A stretch of DNA of 64,000 nucleotides from Nemophila menziesii (GCA_029959085.1 JARWIR010000031.1:5518001-5582000); one strand, 5' to 3'. Shown: positions 46,791 to 60,799, numbered from the stretch's first letter. The notes: a model not told the origin generated them from the sequence alone. Numbers and translations: made by a program.

Positions 46791-48462
46791 TTTAGAAAAA
46801 ATAAGCAGAAACTAATAAAAACGACCTAAGAACACCATATTTAACCCATAAAATAAATATTTGTTTTTAGTCTTTGAAAATATTACTTCCGCCGATTAAA
46901 GCCTCCTCTGATAGACAACTTGTTCTTCTCTTAAAAAATAATAGTTTGTGTATACGGAAGATATGAACCAAGCCAAACTCATATAAGGAACTGAATCACC
47001 ATAATGCTTTACCTGCCAAGAATGAGAAAGAGTGCGTAAAAGTTCAATTCATGAAAGATTGGTATTGCAACGATCGTATAAATGATTTGGTAAATCCAGA
47101 ACAAGTTTTGTATGGAGGGTATGCTCTCTAATGTAGAGTGTATAGTGAAAAATATAAAAATTCATGTTTACTGTTTTCGTTTCTTATTGTATCCTCATCT
47201 CGTCTTTTTGGGAGATAGTATACTTATATTTTTTACCCACCTAGATTTATTGTATAGATTTTTTGTGGGAAAGTAACTCAACCTTTTTATTAACTTAAGT
47301 ATATAAGACTTTCATCCAATATTTAATTATAATCGTTAATTATAATAACAAGACATGTGTCAATAGATTAATTGAAAAAGTTACCACAATTAGTTTTTTT
47401 ATATTAAATATAAGGTATATTTCATAAACTACTAAAAATTATATTGGACCATTCAATATCAATATAGGATGAAAGAATTTTCCTATTTATTAACCTGATA
47501 TAGAAACGTAAGCCCAAGTAACGTTATTGGCAAATGGGCCTTATCCATTCTTACGTCCCATTTTATTACTATGTAACTAGTCTACACAGCATGAGCCTTA
47601 TCCATTCTTAGGTTTTAAATAAAAATTTACCCTAATAACAAAGACGCCGGAGAAAAAGTTATACCTGCAAAATAAAGTTCCTCTTCTCTTTGTGTATATT
47701 AGAGGTAAAGTTTTTTCACCATGTATATATACATATATAAAACTAGGTAAAAGTATATTATATCTCACTCAAATTCTTTTTGTTTTATATGTTTATATGG
47801 TTTAACTAAATTTAATTTATTTTATTTTTTCACAGAATAGTTAAAAATTGATGTTCTTTTGAGTAATTTTATTGAGTCTTTTGGATTTGTAAAATTAATG
47901 TTTCATCAATGGCAAAAAAAGTTAGATAAAAATGAGTTATACTATAAATTAGGAGAAGTTCTCTAAATCAAGGTATGTGATTTATTTTTATTTCCATGTT
48001 GCAAGGGATGAAAAAAACTTGAACTGAATTACACTATGGTCCATATATAATGTGAAAATTGTAGTATAGGTCAGCAATTATTGGTTTTTAGGAAAGAGCT
48101 AAAATAGTTTTGTATGACATGTAATTTGTCTCTCCTATAAACAATTGCGAAATATAGGATTAGTTTTTTTATTTTTTGTCGCTAGAAAGTCATGCTATAG
48201 AATTCACACAAATATTTTGTATTTTTTGTTTATACACATAGATTGTTGTTTAATTTTCAGAAAAATGATCGCTGGTCATGACATTTCAAGAAAATAGGAC
48301 AGTTATTAAATTAACTTGGTAAGTCTATCAATATGTTGTAATGATTTATATGATGCTTAATAACATATGGTCAACCGTTAATGTTTAACATATTATTCTA
48401 AAATTGGTAAATTTGTGTTTGGTGATTAATGTGTTCAATTTGGATTAAAAGAATAAAAGCAA
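46791..48462 (+). repeat. Q-R pair without CACTA block (after M1)
   Basis: Q from about 46826, empty T site near 47605-47745, R to 48462. The small-gene segment lies at about 47850-47972 with lesions. Confidence 0.7.
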
Positions 48463-49763
48463 GTGTACATTGTATATCACAATTATGCTTTTGATAAGCT
48501 CGCTTTAACACCTACTTAGTCACCGTGGAAACTAAAACATAATTTAAAAGTGTGTACATTGTATGTCACATATACCAGTTTTCCAGTTAAATTTTCTTTT
48601 TATTAAACTAATAAATAAAGAGTCACATATCAACATTTTATCCTAGAAGAGTACTAATTTTTTTATCTGTTCACACTACATATATTATACAATAATGAAA
48701 AAAATTCAAAATATTGCAATAAAGGACGAATAATGTCATACCTTTATTTCATTAATGTCCAATAAAGTCATCAATGAAAATGGTTATAGGCCTTACTTTT
48801 TACGTGTCAAGAGTTTATGGTCGTGGTTGGTATTAATTTATCTTATGTTCACACTACAAAGGTAATTTAAAAAATCAATTTCTTTAATAAAGGACAATTA
48901 ATATCAGTTATGTATCTCATTTATGCATAATTAATTTATCAATGAGAAAGGTGATAGGCCACACTTTTGTCGTGTCAAAACTACACGTCTAATCACAATG
49001 CATTTTTGCATGTTGTTTGGCATGTTCACACGAGCAATCGAATAGAGATGTCTAGAGTCGGGTGTATTACCAGGAATTTAGTAAATAGAGTGTCATTAAT
49101 TAACATTCTATCTTAAATAAGTCCTCATCTTTCTAAATATTTCAAATTAGCTAACGATAGTTGGTTTAATTTCTCTTACGCTTACAGTACTAAGTGGATG
49201 ATAAAAAAATCTTTTTTTTTTCAAATTTTTTTCAATAAAGGACAATTAATGACACATATTTATCTCATTCATGTCCAATATATGAGGTGATAGGCTACAC
49301 TTTTGAAATGTCTACACTACGCAACTATTCAAAATGCATCTCCCTGTGTTGTTTGGTGTTCACCCACACGCACACACACGAATGGAAATGCTTGTATAAT
49401 ACGATCCTCATCTCACTTTAGTCACATATTTCACAACCTGCAATTCTTCTCTCCTTAAAAGTTTTTTTTCACCAAATCCTGAACCCTCAGTGGAAGAACC
49501 ACAATCATACCGGAGGCCATGCCCCCCTAATTTTTAAAAATATAAATATTAAGCTCAGTTTTTTTTGTATTAATAGCTTATGATATTCACTTGGACTCAA
49601 AATTTTCTAAATTTTTTTTGTATATTTCTTTTTATTTTCTCTAAACCCACCTTCCCCTTAAAATAAAAAGCCTTGCTCCTCCTTAGGTGTACTCTCATTG
49701 GATCTTCTTCATAATTTTTAATCTGTTAATCTTTTTTATGTCTCTTTGGATTTTGGTAAGCTG
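48463..49763 (+). repeat. Degenerate direct repeats upstream of MYB copy 2
   Basis: Counterpart of 41670-42952; AATAAAGGAC words at about 48718, 48887 and 49234. CA-rich tract near 49362-49379. Confidence 0.5.
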
Positions 49764-50432
49764 ATGAAGATGGAAAAACTTATCAACTTCATTACAGTCC
49801 ATGGCCATGGCAACTGGATGGAGCTTCTAAAACATGCAGGTAAAAAACCCTAAACTCAAATACGAGAATAATTTTTTTTCATATCAACTTTGTGATGGTT
49901 AAAGTACTTTAGGTCAGATATAAAAATTCATGATTTTACTACTGAAGAAGCAAATGTAATAATCGAGCTTAAAATACATCTTCGCAATAGATATATTTTT
50001 CTTTAATGCATTGAAGAATTATCACGTGACTCAAATTTTGTTTTGTTTTATTTTGTTTTGTTTTGGTTTTTGTGCAGATGGGATGAGATAGCTAACTATT
50101 TGCCTAGAAGAACAAATAATGGCATCAAGAATTTCTGGAACTCAATCATTAGAAAGAAGCTACTCCGAAATGACATGCATGAAGTTAGCACAAATAACAT
50201 TTTGAACCATTTTGGAAATATGCATTTTCAAAATTTGGAAACTACCCTTCAAGAGTTTAATTTTCTCGGAATCATAAATATAAGCATGATTTTTTTCCGT
50301 ACAAAAATTGTTGAAATTAATATCTTAATCATGACTTCAAGTTGTTTGAGGAAGATCCAATATGTGTTATGTCGTAAATTATTTAATATAAGTGTGACTT
50401 TCCAGTTGATGAAAGGGAGAAATGTTAATTAA
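49764..50432 (+). pseudogene. M2: R2R3-MYB transcription factor, decayed copy 2
   Basis: Exon 1 49764-49839 (EKLINFITVHGHGNWMELLK), exon 2 remnant 49896-49990 (WLKYFRSDIKIHDFTTEEAN), exon 3 from 50078 after TGCAG. Exon 3 is open: WDEIANYLPRRTNNGIKNFW then NSIIRKKLL, the R3 recognition helix with its Trp, followed by a 70-odd residue tail to TAA 50432. As in M1, the N-terminal half of R2 and the start of exon 2 are missing, and exon 2 ends AATAGATAT with no GT donor. It is better preserved than M1 but still lacks a complete DNA-binding domain. The order of lesions suggests the common ancestor was already defective. Confidence 0.8.
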
Positions 50433-50692
50433 ATGTTTTTTTACTAAGTTAATTATTTCTTTCATTTAAACTAATGATTTAGACTTTTTTTATATTTTTA
50501 CTCGAATCAACCTAGGTCTTGACCTAGAAAAGAAGAGGTTAACCCTGGCTCCACTACTTCTTTTGGTCGAACCACCTTTATCCACTTGAGACACGATGTA
50601 GACACATGTGATACGCGACATTGAGTCATATTAAAGAAACTACTATATGGATCAATAGCTAGGGGTGTGGCCTAAGTAATTCAAGGTCGTGA

Positions 50693-52118
50693 CCTAGCTT
50701 AAAAAATCATCAAGAAGTCTTGTGGGGCTTGAGATGCATCTTAGGTAATTCAAGGTCATGACCTACAAGGTCCTGAGATTCTCGTCAAAACTCACTAAAG
50801 CACCATATTCACGGTATAGGTATTGTGAGGTGCAACCTAGCTGAATAAAATCATTGATTTCTTATTTTTACAATAACTCTTTGAAAAAATTTTAAATTCA
50901 CAAAACTTTTATCCCATATTGATTTAAAGAAAATTTCCTGGCATACCAATACATTTTCCCGATGGAGGCCCTAATATCCCCGTGCATCACCATTCTCCGC
51001 TTTAACCTTCATTTTTTACCTCAAAATTCGCTGATTTTTACCTTCACATCATACAAACTGCAATACCCATCTCTTTATGCATAGTATACACTTATTAAAC
51101 TATAAACTACTGAAAATAGAATACTAAAGTTAATGGAAGTACAATAAACCTATTATATTTTGGGTTTTCTCCCAATAGGACTTTTGCTTAAGTTCGTTTA
51201 AAGTTCGGCATAGTTACCTCGAATTGTACTTTGCTTCTAGTAGATACATCAACTCTCCTTGCTTCACGTACTTATCTTCATCAGATATCCCTTTACCATG
51301 AAGGTTTGATTCTCAATATAATGCCCCCCTCAATAGCTCCTAGAGGCGTGACTTTTTTGTGACGATGAATGGTGTCGGTTGGGGTGTAGATGTAGAACTT
51401 TATGCAGATTTTTGTGATACCCACATGACTTAATGTGTCACTCGCAAGCAACTATAATACTTTATATTTTTGTTTTTCTAAATCAGAGATGCGACTGAAT
51501 GGTTAGATAGTCAACCATCTGATTCAATCACGTCATGGGACCAAATTAAAGCAAAATTCTTCGATCTCTATTATCCACTGAACATGAGAGTGGAAGATCA
51601 AATGGAGTTTGCCAATTTTTTCCATGACGATGGAGAGAGCATAAGTAATACATGGATAGGATTTCAACATAGGTTAGCTAGATGTTCACTTTGTGATTTC
51701 CCCAATAATTTTTAATTATGTTAGTTTTCAATTATATTATAATTTCACTAATTATGTCTAATATTATTTTTGGACTACTGTTCAAAGTATGTTAAAATTA
51801 TATGTTTTTTGATATTATGTTAATTTGTGATTGGTATTTGTAGGGATTAATGTTCAGTGTAAAGTTATTTGGTCATTCTAAATTATCAATGGTAGGAATG
51901 GATAAAAATGAGAATTAAATACAAAAATTATTATTTATGCATAATATTATAGATAGTTGTAGATTAGAACGGTACTTATAGTCATCACATATATGCAAAA
52001 ATCAATTAATCAATAATAACATTTCTTTTAATCACATATTTTATGTATACTTTGGATTCACATTGTTAAATGAAATAAAATTATAGGAATATAAGAATAG
52101 TAAATGAATCGAAGGAAA
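50693..52118 (+). other. 1.4-kb segment present in M2, absent from M1
   Basis: Begins with repeated words (GTAATTCAAGGTC.TGACCTA at about 50685 and 50745). Contains the gypsy gag relic described next. It has no LTRs, terminal inverted repeats or clear target duplication at its edges. The three-base word AAG occurs at both edges, so a deletion from M1 is more likely than an insertion into M2. Confidence 0.6.
51485..51715 (+). pseudogene. Ty3/gypsy retrotransposon gag fragment
   Basis: Frame RDATEWLDSQPSDSITSWDQ continues through IKAKFFDLYYP, FANFFHDDGESISNTWIGFQ and HRLARCSLC to TAA. The spacing WL..QP..SI.SW..I..KF…YP…F….GES….W..FQ is that of the retrotransposon gag domain (PF03732). About 76 codons; the rest of the element is missing. 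Confidence 0.75.
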
Positions 52119-52928
52119 AGTGATAACATTGTTTAAATAATAAAACAGAAATAAAAAAAAATTTATAATGGAATATTTCGTGTCAAATTATAAAAAGAGC
52201 GGAAATGATAGTTAATTTTTTTTGTTACAGTTTTTATGTTATGTAATTTAGAATATAACATAAAAAATGGTACTTTTTCATTTTAAATTATAGCGTATGA
52301 TACACATGGATTAAATGAACCGAAAGAGGAGCTACCCCTAACAAAGGAAAATATTTTTTGTAATGCGTCGTTTAAAAGAAATAAAACCTACAACTATTGC
52401 GAGTATTAGTTTTGCTAAGAACAAATTCCCGATCACTTGCAAGGGAGACAATATTTGGTGCAATTTTGTGCTGGAAAGGGAGCAGTTGTAATAATGTTTT
52501 CTTAAAAGAACGAAACAATCCCTAAGGATAGATTTTTCATAATTCAAACTGCCTTGGAGTTTCCCAAGGACATACAAAGTTATAGAAAAACTATTATTTT
52601 TTTGTGACAATAATCTATATTGGAGCATGTACAATAAATTTATGAGATTTTACAATATTCGCTATGCTTGCGAATGTATTTTGTATATTATTTGGAACTA
52701 ATTGAAAATAAATTGTCTTTTTAAATTTATGCTCTAATTATTTATTTCGTGGATTGAGATGAAACAATAATATTATCCTCTACGATATATCACATTGTAC
52801 TTCATGTTGTAGGGTTTCTCCTCCTAATATGAGTTAATTATCTTATGAAATTCACACTATTTAAAACATTATTTAATGATATCACCTCTCAAGGATTCAA
52901 GATATATAATAATATAAGGAGTATTTAA
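52119..52928 (+). other. 3' part of M2
   Basis: Counterpart of 43857-44671. The frame open in M1 is stopped here (tandem TAA-type lesions near 52489). Nothing else seen. Confidence 0.45.
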
Positions 52929-55055
52929 TATTGGTGGGCCCATAGGTGTGATACAATAATTATCTAAAAGTGCACACATCTCAAAAACACGATTAACTCT
53001 CCACAAGTGTACGAGTTGTTACAAATAATAATAAGTAAATAATGTTCGTTCCTCAGGAATTTAGGTAGGTATTTCAATTCGTGTTCAATACTACCGTGGA
53101 TGTTTTAAAATCTATTGATTTAAAAGATAAAAATAAGAAGTGTTTGTTTTGTTTTATAAATAATATAAATAATTATTCAAGGAATATAACAGTTAAAATT
53201 GTAAGTATGCGCCTAATCATATTAACTTAATGGTTCTAGAAATAATTGGTTTTTCTTATTAAGTAGGATTCTAAAGTCTTCCTAGGTCCTGTAAGGGTTG
53301 ACTTAGGAATCTCACATATTCATATTCTGAGAGATGAAGACAAACCTTAGTGGCTACTTGGCTATTCAAGACCTTGGGTTCACTAGCGTACACCAAGCAC
53401 GTATCACTAATCAATAATTAGAACCCACTGCCCCTTTTGGGTGCAAGCTCAATTACTTAGTCTAATCAATATCATTTGTCCAAAATAAGATTTGTATCTA
53501 TATGAAGGTGTATACCCAATAGATGCAAAACATAATTTATAGTAATACTCAAAAGAATAAATAAAACAACAAAACTAGATTTATACATAAACAATCCTAA
53601 ACTAAATAGAAATTAGTGCATAAATGAATCTTTGAATAAAAGTCTTAGAAATAAATTAAATGAAAAATCATTCAAATATAATTTAGCCAAAGAATAGAGA
53701 TAGAGAGTGTAGAATTAATTCATCATTCTCTAGATCCTTATGATCTCTTTTGTTATGAATTATTGATGAAAGGTAAGCTCTCGTCCAAGGAATGAATTCT
53801 AATGTTTGGAGAGGATATTTATAAGTGGTAAAATGGTTTTAGAGTTTACATATGTCATGGGCTAGGTTTAAATGACCTAACTCATCCTAAAAACGTTTTC
53901 CTCCAGAGGGGATTTGGTGATCAAGTCAAGTCGGCTGCAGAATTTATGACTTCTTCATTACGGATCCGGTTTGAAAAATATCAGTATCCACACTCTCATA
54001 ATTCAGAGCCCCATATAGATATAAAAGGGATCATCCAAATTATTTGTAAATATCACGAGGCATCGAAAATAATTCACTATCTAATTTTGGTCGACAACTC
54101 CTTCACTTTTCTATAAACGGTTTCTTTATTCCTCTGCTATTGGTTTCCTTCTTTGATCTCCTTTACTCAACTTATTATCTATGCTTTAAAATATAATATA
54201 ATCCGTGTACCTAAGAGTTTCACAATTAGCACATAAATTACGCACAAATAGCTCTAAATTTGACAAATCTCCAAAAGAGGTTAAGAAACAAGAATAGAGA
54301 AAATTATAGGGAAAATCCCTCATCTAAGCACAAAAGAATCTTAGAAGTATGTCTCAAAATAGGATTTATTTATCACCAAAAAAGGGAGACATCAAATGTC
54401 TTTACATTGGATTGCAACATACTTCTCTAATAACACACGAGAGAAAATTGTGCACGTGGGACAGATAATTCTTGTCACGATACTTGAATATAAATTACTC
54501 GTTCTATCGGCTAACTATATCAGATTTGAGAATTAAAATGAGGTTAACACATTTTGAATAGTGTTATTGTACACACAAGTTTTATATTGCCAAAAAAAAG
54601 CTCTTTGTTATCAAATTGCACTATAGGTTCCAAAAATTGTACTTCATAGACAGAAAGTGGGTATAAATCCACCATAGAAACTGCTGTTACTATTGTTATA
54701 AAATTGTACTATATGTCCCTGAAAGTTCTGTCACAAATATAATTGGGTATAAACTCACCACTGCAACTGTAGAAACCTTTGATATCAAATTGCACTATAG
54801 GTCCCTCGAAAAATCTATGTGGATTTAAACTACATAAATCATTATTCTGTGAATAAGGTAAAAAATACCAAATACCCACTACTAATTTAAATAATAATAT
54901 ATAACAATTAATGGTTAACAAAAACACTTTATATCAATTAATAAAGGATAAAAAAATTACTGTTAGTTTAGAAAAATTTCAAGCTTTAACAACTATTATT
55001 CCCTGTTACTCAATAATATTCAGAAAAAAGAAGCATAAACTAATAAAAATGACCT
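52929..55055 (+). repeat. S' module after M2
   Basis: Counterpart of 44672-46790; its first bases read TATTGGTGGGCC in place of TGTTGGTGGGCC. Confidence 0.55.
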
Positions 55056-55832
55056 AAGAACACCATATTTAACCCATAAAATAAATATTTGTTTATTGTT
55101 TTTGAAAATATTACTTCCGCCGATTAAAGTCTCCTATGATAGACAAGTTGTTCTTCTCTTAAAAAATAATAGTTTGTGTATACGAAAGATATTAAGCAAG
55201 CCAAACTCACATAAGGAACTGAATCACCATAATGCATACCTGCCAAGAATGAGAAAGAGTGCTTGAAAGTTCAATTCATGAAAGATTGGTTTTGCAACGA
55301 ATGTATAAATGATTTTGTAATTTCAGAACAAGTTTTGTATGGAGGGTATGCTCTCTAATTTAGAGTGTATAGTGAAAAATATTAAAATTCATGTTTACTG
55401 TTTTCGTTTCTCATTGTATCCTCATCTCGTATTTTTGGGAGATAGTATACTTATATTTTTTACCCACGTAGATTTACTGTATAGATTTTTTTGTGGGAAA
55501 GTAGCTCAACCTTTTTATTAACTTAAGTATATAATACTTTCATCCAATATTTGATGATCCAATATTTAATTATAATCGTTAATTATAATAACAAGACATG
55601 TGTCAATAGATTAATTGAAAAAGTTACCACAATTAGTTTTTTTATGTTAAATATAAGGTATATTTCATAAATTACTAAAAGTTATATTGGACCATTCAAT
55701 ATAGGTTGAAAGAATTTTCCTATTTATTAACCAGATATAGAACGTAAGCCAAGTAACCTTATTGGAAAATGGGCCTTATCCATTCTTACGTCCCATTTTA
55801 TTACTATGTAACTAGTCTACATGGGCCTTATC
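55056..55832 (+). repeat. Q module of T-bearing type (unit 5)
   Basis: Matches 1870-2655 more closely than the Q at 46826: for instance GTCTCCTATGATAGAC at about 55129 and TTTTGTAATTTCAGAAC at about 55314 as in units 1 and 2. The switch from S'-type to this type occurs near CCTAAGAACACC. Confidence 0.65.
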
Positions 55833-55976
55833 CATTCTTAGGTTTTAAACAAAAATTTACCCTAATAACAAAGACGCCGCCAGCAGACAAATTTAGAACT
55901 GCAAAATAAAACCCGCTCCTCTCTTTGTGTATATCGAGGTAAAGTTTCCTCTCCATGTACATATACATTGGTAAAA
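55833..55976 (+). repeat. Left direct repeat bounding T3
   Basis: Counterpart of 2656-2799; partner 62200-62338. Confidence 0.8.
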
Positions 55977-55981
55977 CCCAT

Positions 55982-58900
55982 ATGAAGAACAAGTGGACTA
56001 ACACGTCTTTCACCGAGTTGCTTGATCTTCTATGCCGTGTGTTTCCCAAACCTCATACCTTGCCCGAGTCATACGAGGAGTGCAACAAAAAGTTTAAAAG
56101 TTTAGGTATGGGGTACAATACCATCGATGTTTGCATGAACGATTGTGCTTTATTTTACAAGGAGAATGACTCCCTCGATAAGTGTCCAGTATGTGGTGTA
56201 TCCAGATGGGACCCGAAGAAGGGTCAGAAAGTAGCGCATAAGAAACTCCGATATTTCCCAATTGCCTCGAGGTTGCAGCGACTTTATGCTTCGAGACACA
56301 CTGCCGAAAATATGATTTGGCACCATACAGGGAAGAGTGCAGATCTAGATGTGTTGCGTCATCCAGTTGATGGAGATAGTTGGAAGAGATTTGTTCAGTT
56401 ACATCCTGAGTTTGCTAGTGAACCTCGGAATTTGTTCTTGGGTTTGGGTATCGATGGTTTTTGTCCTTTCTCTATACAGAACAACTCGTACAGCATGTGG
56501 TCAGTTATATTGACCGTCTACAAACTACCACTGTGGGAGTGTATGAAGGAGACGACATTGCAGCTGTGTTTGTTGATTCATGGACCCCGTTCACTTGGCA
56601 AGGACATGGGTGTCCTTCTTCGACCTGTTATAGATGAGTTGGACGAGTTGTGGGATAAAGGGATCCTTACGTATGATGCCCACAAGAAGGAAGAGTTTAC
56701 GATGAAGGTTTGTTTGTTGTCCATGACCAATGATTACCCTGCTAAGTCATACACTTCGGGATGGTCGGGTCAAGGTTACTTAGCTTGTCCAGAATGCATG
56801 GATTCTACTCTGTCATTGAGGGTGAAGAAAGGGGTTGTTAACTTTGACCATAGACGTTGGTTACCTGCCACATATCGATTTAGAAAAGACAAGGTTCCAT
56901 ACCTCGCTTCCGATTATAGGGCCCATCGAAGAAATATACTCCTGCCGATATTCACACACAGTTAGATGGGCTTTCCATTGTGTTTCCTGGTAAACACAAG
57001 GATTTTGGGGGCAAGATCATGAAGCAAACTGTTCCACGACGATTCAATTGGAAGAAAAAGAGTATTTTTGATCGTTTATCTTATTTGTCCGAAAATTTGT
57101 TGAAACATAACATTGACGTTATGCATTGCGAGAAAAATGTGTTTGATAGTTTGCTCGGTACAGTTATAGGTCATGATGGGAAATTTAACAAAGATAACGT
57201 GAAAGCAAGAATGGATTTTAAGGATATGAACATCAGGAAAGATTTGTGGTTGACATCAAGAGACGGTAAACCAATACTGAAACGAGCAAAGTATACATTG
57301 TCAACGGAAAAGCGGAATATATTACTTGACTGGTTGAAGGCACAGAAGTTTCACGATGGTTTCACATCTAGTTTGAGAAATAATGTTCAAAGTGATACGG
57401 GAAAGATTATCGGAATGAAATCTCATGACTGTCACGTGATGATGCAATTGCTTTTCGTGGCTAGTATCCCAGGGCTTATCGAAGACAAAGTGATTAGTGG
57501 TGCGATTATTGGGTTAGCTAACGTGTTTAGAGTCGTTTGTTATAAAAATCTCAGCAGGAAAGAGTTAGAATCGGGTAAGGCGAAATTGGTTAAAGTTATG
57601 TGTAGACTGGAAATAATTTTGCCTCCCGCGTTTTCTGATATAATGATCCACCTGGTTATACACTTATACGACGAAGCTTTGTTAGGGGGACCGGTTCAGA
57701 TGCGTTGGATGTACCCGTTTGAGCGGTATCTAAAGAAGTTAAAGGAGTACATACTAAATCGGGCTAGGCCGGAGGGTTTAATCGCCAAGGGGTACGTCGT
57801 AGAGGAGACTTTGACTTTCATATCGCGTTATCTTCAAGAAGAAAAAACAAAGTTCAATGAACTGGGTAGATATACCGAGACTGAAGCTCAACCTAAAGAG
57901 TTATCCGTATTTAAGAGTCAGTGTACTCCACTTGTTAAAAACGAGTATGGTGTTTTGCAATACATTGAGAAGGAGCAAATCAACTGGTACATCCTACTTA
58001 ATTACGACGAAATCCAGCATTTGACGACGTAAGCTGATCATTTTATTTATTATTTCTTTAATTCTGTTTGAAAAACGTATTGAATTTACTCTTTAAATGT
58101 GTAGAGAACACAAAGCCACGCTATCGGGCCCTGAAGATGATAAAACTAGGAAACATCGACAAAATTTTCGAGATTGTTATTTTCATAAGGTATACATTCA
58201 TTCAAATACCAATTTAGGTCTCAATATTTGGCAATGTGGTTATTATTTTTTTTGTTTGTAGGTTTATGATATGGAAAAAGACGGCGGTGCATTTGCTACT
58301 AGCGAGATGATTTCATTGGCTAGTAAGTCTCGTGGTGTAGTTTATATGTACGATTCATGTGTTGTGAACGGTGTCAAATGGGTTACTCGTGAAAAGGGGA
58401 AAAAAGGGTGACTCAAGATTACAAGGTATGCACAGTGTACGATGATAAACCATATTACGGTGAATTAGTCAACATTGTAGAGGTAACATTTGATGGTGGC
58501 TGTTCAGTTGTGCTATTCGAGTGTAATTGGTATAACACGAGTACTGCAAGGACAAAGAATGGGGTAACCATTATTAATACATCTACTTTTTTGTTTGGAG
58601 AGACGAGTCATACATCTTAGCCACACAAGCGAAAAAATATATTATATTGATGAGATTAATTCAAGGAAATCACAAAAAGGGTGGAAAGTTGTTTGGGAAA
58701 TCAATGATAGACATGGATGGAGTCCCGTGTTATGGGGTGCAGAATCACTACCTACTGAAAACGAGAGTGTCACGATCCGTTTAGTGAACACCGAGACGGA
58801 ATACTCACAGTTACATTTGACAACTAGTGAGGAGATCCCATTTGACCCTTCTCTTTTACACATAGATTTAATTATTGATGAAGAGGATGAGCCTTTTGAT

Positions 58901-58999
58901 GACACGATGGACGAGTATGCCGACGATGAAGAAGAGGAACCGATCTACGTTGATAGTGATGAGGAAGTTGTTGACACGAGTGGTTACTATACAGACTGA
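55982..58999 (+). pseudogene. T3 TNP2-like transposase, full-length order with frameshifts
   Basis: Most complete copy. Transposase_21 is readable from KWTNTSFTELLDLL through LRHPVDGDSWKRF, LGIDGFCPFS, PLWECMKET, then LIHGPRSLGKDMGVLLRPVI, ELWDKGILTYDA and GQGYLACPECM, the central region missing from T1 and T2. A frameshift at about 56910-56925 leads to QLDGLSIVFPGKH, LLKHNIDVMHCEKNVFDSLL (in frame from about 56920 to 58028), ending in the DUF4218 part (LGGPVQMRWMYPFERYLKK). Exon 58105-58189 and an exon from 58262 follow. The shared frameshift before TQDYKVCTVYDD and the shared one at about 58605 break the DUF4216-like part. A private lost base lies at about 58638. The acidic tail is open to 58999. 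Confidence 0.88.
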
Positions 59000-59194
59000 T
59001 TTGAGGAATTTTTATGATTACGTGTTTTTTATTTGTTTGGATATTGATTACATGTTTTTCATTCTTTTGATTTTGATTACGTGTTTTTGATTGTTTAGAA
59101 TTTTATTATTTTTTGTTATTGTTTGGAATTGTATTACGTTAAGCTTATTGTGTGTTTGAAATTATAATTGTTCATTTTCCATTTTCTTAAAAAA

Positions 59195-59530
59195 AAAGGT
59201 TATTCGCGACTACATGTGTATAAACTAGTCGCGAATGCTTTGTGTAATTTGCGACTAGTTTATACGCATAAACTAGTCGGCAAAAATAAGCAAATCTTTA
59301 GCGACTACAAAGTAGTCGCTAATCACAAAATAAATATCCACTAAATGTTGGCGCTCCACTTTCCCGCCCATCGAAAAGACACGCGTTAACTTCTTGCATT
59401 TCGCGACTACTTTGTAGTCGGGAAAAACCAATTAGGTCGGTCAAATTACCAACACGTGGAGGTCATCACCTCCTTTACCGACTACTTTCTAACCTTTAGC
59501 GACTACCGCATGTATTCGCAAATGAGAGAG
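59195..59530 (+). repeat. T3 palindrome cluster
   Basis: The CGACTA-core hairpins as in T1 and T2. One arm of the last hairpin is altered (GTATTCGC in place of GTAGTCGC, about 59512). Confidence 0.7.
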
Positions 59531-60799
59531 TCCTATATGTATATGCCGAGACATAAGAGATTCATTATTTCCTTATACAAAACCCAAAAATCTGAGCGCT
59601 CTCTGCAAATCCACCATTCCAAGCTCCAATAAAAGCTAAAAACACACTCAAATTATCACATAAGGTAATAAAATCATTCTTTTATCAACTTATTCCAATA
59701 TATTCTTAAGATTTCATTGAAATTTCTGTTTTTTGCTAACCTATTTTTTTTCTTTTGTGTATAAATCTGATTGATGTTGGCATGACATCCACACCAAAAT
59801 AGTTTCAATTTCAGCAAATAAGGTATGTTTTTCAACAATCTATTGTTTTTTGAATTTTTATGTTTTTTTTCTTTGATTATTTGATGTTTATGTGAATTCC
59901 GAATATAATTGGTAGTTTTAGGATATTATAAATGATATTTTTAACACAAAATAGATGCTAAAATACTTAAAAAATGTATTTGATTAATTGTAATGATTTT
60001 TTTTCCATTTATTTGGTGATGATTATGAAATTAGAGATTAATAGGTGTTATTAGGGTGTGTTTTAGGTTAGTTTAGATTGATTTTGATGCTTGATAATGA
60101 AAAAATTAATGGTATAATTTTAGAGTTTTATTAAGGGTTTTTTTAGTATTTTTAAAAAAAAAATTAATAATATGAAAATAAAAATTGCATCTAATTTGAG
60201 TTTTTGTGGCCTAAAAGTGTTTAAATAAAAATATATCAAATTGAAATTTTAAAAGATTAAAACACCATCTTAGAATTAATTAGGAATTTTTATGATATTA
60301 AAAGGACTAATAAACAAATTACTTAAATTTTTTAAATTAATATATTGGGACTAAAATGCAATTTTACATGAAAAGTTAAATATAACAAAAATGAATTAAA
60401 ATGGATTTTTAAAAGTAAATGAAAATAAACAAATTTGTATATTTAAAAAAATGAATACTTTGAAAAAAATAACAATTTATCAAAAAAGTTTACAAATAGT
60501 AAAAGGACCAATTTGTAAATTTAACAAATAGTTAAAAACAAAATTATATTTTTTTATTCATTACTGTATGACTAATATAATTTTTTTGTGTAATACAGAT
60601 TGTATTTGGTTGGAATATTGGATGTATTATTTTAATTTTAGAGTTATCTAATTTATTTCGTTTATTTTATTTGTTATTGTAATATTTATTTTGTATTTAA
60701 ATTATATTTAATTTATATTTCATTTGTAATAATTTGGGTTATGTAATAAAATAGAATTAATTATTATTTATCTCTTTTAAATAAATTGCAAAATATTAG
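59531..60799 (+). other. Leader and introns of TNPA-like gene (T3)
   Basis: Counterpart of 5776-7045. The second donor reads AAGGTATGTT here. No coding frame. Confidence 0.5.

Larger units (their letters stand above)
37799..48462 (+). repeat. Array unit 4 (P4-Q-R-M1-S'-Q-R)
   Basis: P4, Q and R follow one another with no CACTA block. Then R leads into the MYB-bearing M1 segment at about 41670 where other units have P or S. The M1-to-R part (6.8 kb) is repeated as M2 in the next unit. Confidence 0.75.
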
